From Symbiodinium natans (taxonomy: Eukaryota > Sar > Dinophyceae > Suessiales > Symbiodiniaceae), in NCBI GenBank assembly GCA_905221605.1, contig CAJNDS010002399.1:302501-366500 (forward strand): a DNA stretch of 64,000 bases. Reading direction: 5' to 3'. The notes under the pieces are model-generated. The model made no database searches. It was not told the origin of the DNA and saw nothing but the letters and a program-made list of their open reading frames with translations. Numbering within the stretch: position 1 is the first letter of the stretch; the number at the start of each line of letters is the position of its first letter. Below are positions 58,230 to 64,000 of the stretch, one piece after another. The position numbers were made by a program, and so were the translations under genes.

Positions 58230-58604
58230 TAGGGTTTCGGGTTTAGGGTTCAAGGTTTGAGGATTTCCCCAAAAAACTGCTCCTCCATGAGGTGTTTCAG
58301 CCTCTGCAAGCCCGACGCCAAGACAGACCAGCCATGTATCCGTTCGCCACTCTCCGGTACTTGGGCAGTTTTCCCCATCTTTTCGGTGAACGGCCCTCCG
58401 CACACGCAAAACGGACGCGTCCGAGCCCTTCACTGCTCGACCAGGTCCATGCGAAGACATCCAAGGGCTTACCCGCAGCCTCGTTAGAGAGGTCACGACA
58501 CGCAGTCTGATTATCTTGAGGCAGCATACATCCTCAACGCCTGCATGGTCCGGCGAGAAACCTGGGACACAGCTGGAATCGCTCTTCCTTTCGTGGGGCA
58601 CTGA
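58230..58604 (+). pseudogene. Telomere-free open stretch with an apparent frame change
   Basis: One frame reads FEDFPKKLLLHEVFQPLQAR and YPFATLRYLGSFPHLFGERP to a TGA near 58508. A second frame takes over at the same place with DYLEAAYILNACMVRRETWD to a TGA near 58602. A frameshifted gene remnant, or two exons abutting, would explain it. The opposite strand also holds an open frame, so strand is not certain. Unidentified. Confidence 0.35.
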
Positions 58605-59302
58605 TTTGTAAGCGAATGCGTTGATAAGGTTCTTAGGTTCGCGAAAAGGTTAAAGGTTGGATCCGGTCCTAAAGCCTGGCATCCGTCCCTTAAGCCTCAA
58701 ACGCTGGCCTGCTTGCAGCCCTAAACCCTTAAAGGTATTAGGGTTTAGTGTCTAAGCCCTTGACCCCCTAGGCCTTAAGCATGCAATCCTATACCCTTCG
58801 CAACCCCTAAGCACCAAACTCCCTAACCTGCATTTCGTATTCAACCCTGTGTTCAACCCTACCCGCTGGGACTTAGGGGTTTTAGGGTTTTAGGGTTTAG
58901 GGCTTACGTAGGGTTTGGGGACAAAAGTCCCCGACTAACCCAGTTCTGGCTACGCCTGATTTCCCAGCATCCAAAACCCTACAAAAGCTAGCGCTTAGGG
59001 TCTCGGTTTAGGGTCTAGGGTTTGGGTATAGGGTTCCAAGGTTAAGTAACCCCTCACTCCTCCTAAAGGTTCATTGGTCTGTGCAAACAAGTTGTCATGG
59101 GGAGTCGATCCCATCTTCGCGAGCGGGTGTGTGTGTGTGTGTGTGTCCCCAAAACCCTACATCCACCCCCCCCCATCCCCTCTCCTCCCCCTCCCTACCC
59201 CCCCCCCCTCTACCCCTCCCTTCCCCCCCCCCCCTCCAAAGCCACCTCCCCGCAACCCAACTCCCCCCCCCCCCCCCCCCCCCCCCCAAACCCGGTCGAA
59301 AG

Positions 59303-59389
59303 GCGCCCACCGGTACCAAGATGGTGCACGGTCGACGTGTTGAGGGCGGCGAGGGCCATGGGCTCCGTAAGGAGACACTTTGGGCACCT
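59303..59389 (+). CDS. Exon-like segment
   Basis: GAAAG|G acceptor after poly-C; one frame reads RPPVPRWCTVDVLRAARAMG then SVRRHFG. Two other frames are partly open, so this is tentative. Confidence 0.3.
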
Positions 59390-60104
59390 TGACGGTTTAT
59401 GCAGAGTTTGATAGTTTATAAGGAGACACTTTGGCCTTGAGACAGTTCCGGGTTTCTTACAGGGTTTAGAGTTGTGTTTTTTTAAGGGGTTTATAGGGTT
59501 TATAGGGTTTAGTGGCATTTATAGAATTTGAATGTTTTTTTGGGGTTTATGGGGGTTCATAGGGTTTATAGGTTTGAGTTTTTGGGGGCTTTGGTACAGG
59601 GCTGAGTCGCTGTGAACTGAAGGGACCCACGGAAGTTGCAAACCCGCAAAGTCATGTTGCCCCCTCAACCGTAAACCCTAAATAAACCGCAAACCACATT
59701 TACCCCGACCGTCGCCGCGACCCCTTCCCCTGACCCCCCTCCAGGGTTACCGGGTTTACCAGGATTGCCAGGTTTACCAGGGGCCTTAGGGCCTTAGGGA
59801 CTAGGGTTTAGAGTTTTAGGGCTGTGGGGCTTTAGGGCTTTAGGGCTTTCGGGCTTTAGGGCTTTGCGGTTTTGGATATGGGGGGTTTTTGGGCTTCTGG
59901 GTTCTACGTGGGGTGTGAGGGTTTCGTTAAGTCGGCTCTACTCTGGGCAACCCCTGAGGCGCAGGGTCGAGTTAGGCCCTGAACCCTTGTAGGGTTTTGG
60001 GTTTAGGATTTATGGGCGAGGGTATAGGGTCTAAAACAAGCCTCAAGCCCTAAGCCCGTTTAGGGTTCAGCATTTTAACCTGAGATGCGTTCCTTTCCGC
60101 GCAG

Positions 60105-60139
60105 GAGTTTTTCACCAGCATGTCTGCAGACGCTCAAAG
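60105..60139 (+). CDS. Exon-like segment, distal gene
   Basis: Pyrimidine-rich CGCGCAG|G acceptor and GC donor; EFFTSMSADAQ, ending phase 2. Confidence 0.42.
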
Positions 60140-60332
60140 GCCCCCTCCTTTGCAAATTGGGCACTGGTCCAGGGTGAAAAAGGTTTAGGGTTCAGGTTTT
60201 TATGGTTTTTATGGTTCAGGGTGTTCAGGATGAGGGTTGAGGGTTTAGGGTTTAGGGTTTAGGGTTTAGGGTTTAGGGTTTAGGGTTGGGGGTTGGGGGT
60301 TGAGGGTTGAGGGTTGAGGGTTGAGTTCCAAG

Positions 60333-60375
60333 ATTCCGCAAGCTGCTGATGCAGGCTGACCACGAATGGCTCCAG
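60333..60375 (+). CDS. Exon-like segment, distal gene
   Basis: FRKLLMQADHEWLQ in phase with 60105 if the acceptor is CCAAG|A, an exception to AG|G. Limits uncertain. Confidence 0.35.
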
Positions 60376-61875
60376 AGTCTAGGATTCACGGTTAGGACTT
60401 AGGGAGTTTAGGGTTAGGACTTTAGGACTTACAGTTTTTTGGGCTTAGGGTTCAGGTCAGGGTTTAGGCCAAAACGAGCGATCACGACCGACGTGCTCTC
60501 AACCCGAAGACTTTTCGCTTCTCTTCATCCTTGTAGAAATTCCCTGGCGCCCTCAACCCCAAAGCAACCCTAAACATATTTAGGGCGTCCAAACCCTAAT
60601 AGACTTCACCCTGTAGCCCTAAACCCCAAACCGAAAAAACCCTCTAGCCCTAAACCCTAAACATTAAACACCCTCTAGCCCTAGACCCTAGACCCTAGAC
60701 CCTAAACCCTAAACCCTAAACCCTAAACCTCAACAACCCTGCAGCCCCTGAAGCCTCCCTCACGGCAGGCGCTGGGGGCGGCTTCAGGGTTCCTCAGAGG
60801 ACGACCAGGGTCTGGGTGAAGGCGCGGTTTAGGGTTGAGGGTTGAGGGTTGAGGGCTGTGGGTTTAGGGTTCAGGGTTTAGGGCTGAGGGTTGAGGGTTT
60901 AGGGCTTAGGGTTTTGGGTTTAGGGTTTAGGATTGCCAGCGTGGTTTCTGGAGAAAGGGCCTATAGACCCCAAACCTTAAAGACCCTAAGCCCTGTGTAC
61001 CCTAAACACCTTAAACCGCTAAACCTAGGCCCTACATGCCTGAAACCCTAAATGCCTTGAACCCGGGTTCCCAAAGCTTCGGAAGCCTGAGCCCTGAAGC
61101 TTAAGCCCTCGTGATGCGGGGCTGTGAGGCGGTCGCGGGTTTTGGACGGAGGAGTTTGAGGGACTTTGACTAGACTGTCGTCTCCCGAAACCCTACACCC
61201 TAAAACCCGAGATCCGAGGTAGGGGCCCTTAGTATGTAGAGTGTATGTAAGGGTTGTATAGCAAGGGGCCCGATGTCAGGGCCCATATTCCCTCGAGAAA
61301 ATGTTCGGAATGTTCTCCATGTTGAAGCCTAAGAATTTGACAATGTTCTCCATTTTGCTTGGGGACATGAAGCCAGATCCCTGTGAAGGACTTTTAGTAT
61401 AAGGGCGAGGAACATCCCATGGCTTAAGGCTTTTGGCTTTGAAGCCAAAAAAATGCGCGCGGCTGAGCTGACTTGCCTCGGCCTGCCAAGCCCATGCCGA
61501 AGGCCCCATGGCTCTCCATGCAAGGAATACGTGAACCTTCATAAACCGCCGAGCCGCAAATCTTAAACCCCAATCCTGAAACTCTAAACTTTGGTGCTCT
61601 GAGTTAGGTGATCCCTAAACCCTAAACCCTAAACCCTAGACCCTAAACCCTAAACCCTAAACCCCCTTCCCCTCCACTCCCTACTCTACAACCCTACACA
61701 GCCTACAGCCCACAAGTCCTGCACATACTACAAGGCCCTAAGCCTGAACCCGAAACCCTAAACCCGAAACCCGAGACCCTAAACCTTACGTGTAAACCCT
61801 AAACCCTAAACCGGACGAAGCTCTAATTTACACCCTAAACCCCGAAACCTTGTCCTCCCTCCCCCTGCGCGCCAG

Positions 61876-61922
61876 GCCGCGCAGTCTGTTCGGGCAACCG
61901 GATCAAACTTCCTGCTCCGGAG
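61876..61922 (+). CDS. Exon-like segment, distal gene
   Basis: CGCCAG|G acceptor, GT donor; AAQSVRATGSNFLLR, phase 0 in and 2 out. Good codon bias. Confidence 0.45.
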
Positions 61923-62778
61923 GTGCTAGGGTTTGGGGTTACGGGTTTGGGTTTGGGGTTTAAGGACTAGGTGACCAGGTACTAGGGATTCTATCCTTTT
62001 TTGTTTTCGTCTGGGAGGGGGGGAGGGTTTCGTTTTAGGGGATGTAGGGTTTGGGGTTTTGGTTTTTGGGGCTTAAGGTGTGCGGCTCATTTAGTAATTT
62101 AGTACCGTTGAAGTGCAGGGTCGAATTCAGCAGCTTACGTGGCAGGACTTTAGGCATTTCCCGATACATCCCCCTAAACCCTGAACCCTAAACCCTAAAC
62201 CCTACACCGCTCAGGCACCGAGTCTAGGCCCCCCCTTGCGAAGCTGGGGGCTGCGCATTGCAAGATGGCTTCACAAAGGGTTTAGGGTTTAGGGTTTAGG
62301 GTTTATAGGGTTTAGGGTTTATAGGGTTTAGGGTTTATAGGGTTTAGGGTTTAGGGTTTTGGGTTTAGGGTTTAGGGTTTAGGGGATGATGGCAGCGGGT
62401 TTTGCGTCTTGCCCATCTGGGAGAGAAATATAAATGGAATCGGCAATCACAAAACACGTAAAGGAAAGTATACGTGTGTGTGTGTGTGTGTATCTTTCTT
62501 TGTGGAATTAATGAACACGGTTCATGGGGTTTTGGGGTTCAGCACTTGCAAAAGGGTTCATGGGTAGTTAGAAGCAGGGTCTAAGTACCCCCCAAATTAG
62601 GTCGTGAGCACTTCTTCGGGAGGTTACGACCAACCACTGATGACCCTGGCCCAGTAGTACCCTAAACCCCAAACCCCAAACCCCAAACCCTAAACCCTAA
62701 ACCCTAAACCCTAAACCCTAAACCTTAAACCCTAAACCCCAAACCCCAAACCCTAAACCCTACACTCCACCTCGCAAG

Positions 62779-62863
62779 GCTCCCGTGCCTCCGCTGCAAC
62801 AGCTTCTGCTAGCTGCCGGAAACGGCGACCGTCTCCGGCGCGACCACCCAGCGCTCTTTACCT
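62779..62863 (+). CDS. Exon-like segment, distal gene
   Basis: GCAAG|G acceptor, GT donor GTCTTGG; APVPPLQQLLLAAGNGDRLR then RDHPALFT. 28 codons, no stops in frame. Unidentified. Confidence 0.48.
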
Positions 62864-63463
62864 GTCTTGGGGGGTTAGGCTTTTTGGGGTTTAGGGTACC
62901 CTAAACCCCAAACCCCAAACCCCAAGGCAAGAACCCTAAACCCTAAACCCTAAACCCTAAACCCTGAACCCTGAACCCTAAACCCTAAACCCAAGCAGTC
63001 TGAGTAGGATGCTCCTTTTGGGGGAAGGTTTGGGCACCTCTCTGCTCTTAGGTCTGAGAGATGCGGCTTTTCAAGAGGTTTAGGGTTTGGGGTCTAGGGA
63101 TTCAGCAGAGTAGCGGCTATACTACGGGAGACCAACAAATCCCCGTGTGCATGCGCTTGCAAATTAGATTTGGAAAAGATCGGGGCACTTGCAGTAGCAC
63201 CTGCTCACTATGTCTCCCGATCCTCTCCAGGCAGTCCCCAATGATAGTAACTTACCCCGGTTAGATGCAAGGAAGAGAACTGTCCCAAAACAAGTCTGAA
63301 AAAGCGGCTAGCCACTGCGCCAGCTTGAAGCATGTAGAGAAAAACCCTAAGCCCTAAGTCCTGAACCCTAAGCATGCAAGTTGTGGGGGTTCCATGAGGA
63401 TTCCGAACCCAAAACCCAAAACCCTAAACCCTAAACCCGCTTTATAGGCGCCCTGTGTTGCAG

Positions 63464-63517
63464 GCTGGTTTTCAGCAACAACCAGGAGTGCGAATGCATA
63501 GCGCCGAGCCCAGCTAG
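63464..63517 (+). CDS. Exon-like segment, distal gene
   Basis: TTGCAG|G acceptor, GC donor; LVFSNNQECECIAPSPA, phases 2 and 2. Confidence 0.42.
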   Translation, partial: AGFQQQPGVRMHSAEPS

Positions 63518-64000
63518 GCCAGGGTTTCCGGTTGACGGGGTCTAGGGTTTATGGTTTAGGGTTTAGGGCTAGGGTTTAGGGTTTAGGGTTTAGGGTGTAG
63601 GGTTTAGGGTGTAGGGTGTGGGGTTTAGGGCTAGGGTTTGGGGGGTGTGGGGCTAGGGGGAGGGTGCAAGGTATGGGGCCGATTCCTTGAGGTGGACCTG
63701 CAGGATCCTCCTTCTATGGGTCAGGGTTTAGGGTTTAGGGTTTAGGGTTTAGGGTTTAGGGCTACCGGCTGAACGCCCTAAACCCTAAGTTTTTTTTTAA
63801 CCGCAAGGAAACCCAGTTCCAGCAAATACCCTTTTCCCCTTTGTATAGGGTTTTTTTTTGGTCTCGGTCCTTTTAAAGATGATTTCGGTTTAGTGCTTAG
63901 GGTGCTTGGAGGATCGGGGGTTAGGGTTTAGGGGTTAGGGTTATTAGGCAGGGATATGTCTGTAGGACAACCCCAATCCGCGCCCCTTTAAGGATGTTTT

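Larger units (their letters stand above)
1..64000. repeat. Dispersed interstitial telomere-type heptamers TTTAGGG/CCCTAAA
   Basis: Hundreds of copies in short arrays of 2-20 units occur in both orientations across the whole window, with many one-base variants (TTCAGGG, TTGAGGG, CCCTAAG, CCCCAAA, CCCTAAAA). Arrays sit at the edges of introns: typically CCCTAAA before an exon and TTTAGGG after it. TTTAGGG is the telomere unit of plants and of several dinoflagellates; spread through genes like this it is interstitial, not a chromosome end. Confidence 0.97.

Noticed and set aside
59074-59411. Pro-rich ORFs around the poly-C runs
   Set aside because: Caused by C runs; only the segment after 59303 was kept as a weak exon candidate.
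1-64000. tRNA, rRNA, snRNA genes and a dinoflagellate spliced-leader sequence
   Set aside because: Looked for by eye on both strands (conserved tRNA arms, rRNA cores, the TTTTGGCTCAAG end of the spliced leader) and none was recognised; a covariance-model scan would be needed to exclude divergent copies.

Overview
The window looks like nuclear DNA of a dinoflagellate. (1) One conserved protein gene can be read across 26 tiny exons on the + strand. Its 25 introns use GT, GC and GA at the 5' splice site (5, 10 and 10 respectively) and always AG|G at the 3' side, a splice pattern known from dinoflagellates. (2) Coding stretches are short, GC-rich at third positions, and lie in a sea of degenerate TTTAGGG/CCCTAAA heptamers, the telomere repeat reported from several dinoflagellates. 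(3) No bacterial-style operons, long ORFs, rRNA or tRNA genes were seen.

Layout. 1-18,100: an unidentified split gene or genes; a run of in-phase exon-like segments at 5,558-10,079 is the best supported part, and a 75-codon open exon of unknown function sits at 17,321. 18,104 (possible leader exon) or 18,869 to 42,765: a complete HIS7/HISN4-type imidazole glycerol phosphate synthase (HisH glutaminase fused to HisF cyclase), 530 codons plus stop spread over 23.9 kb. Its introns carry telomere-like arrays, miniature inverted-repeat elements, tandem repeats and a 2.8-kb block free of telomere repeats. 45,317-56,257: a second, unidentified gene seen as two series of phase-compatible helical exons on the + strand. 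60,105-63,517: further exon-like segments, not connected to a product. Coding orientation looks uniformly +, as expected for dinoflagellate unidirectional gene arrays.

The non-coding fraction has structure. Many exons are preceded by (CCCTAAA)n and followed by (TTTAGGG)n, so many introns begin and end with complementary arrays that could pair in the transcript. Four families of short inverted-repeat elements (called A, B, C and D here) recur, and two cases of one family inserted inside another are visible (B in A at 11.9 kb, C in A at 54.2 kb). In 15 of 25 HIS7 introns the donor dinucleotide equals the first two bases of the next exon, as would be left by introns that arose by insertion with target-site duplication.

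The HIS7 exon model was built by eye from similarity to the family and from reading-frame continuity; no alignment or transcript search was run. Genes other than HIS7 could not be identified, and their exon limits are provisional.
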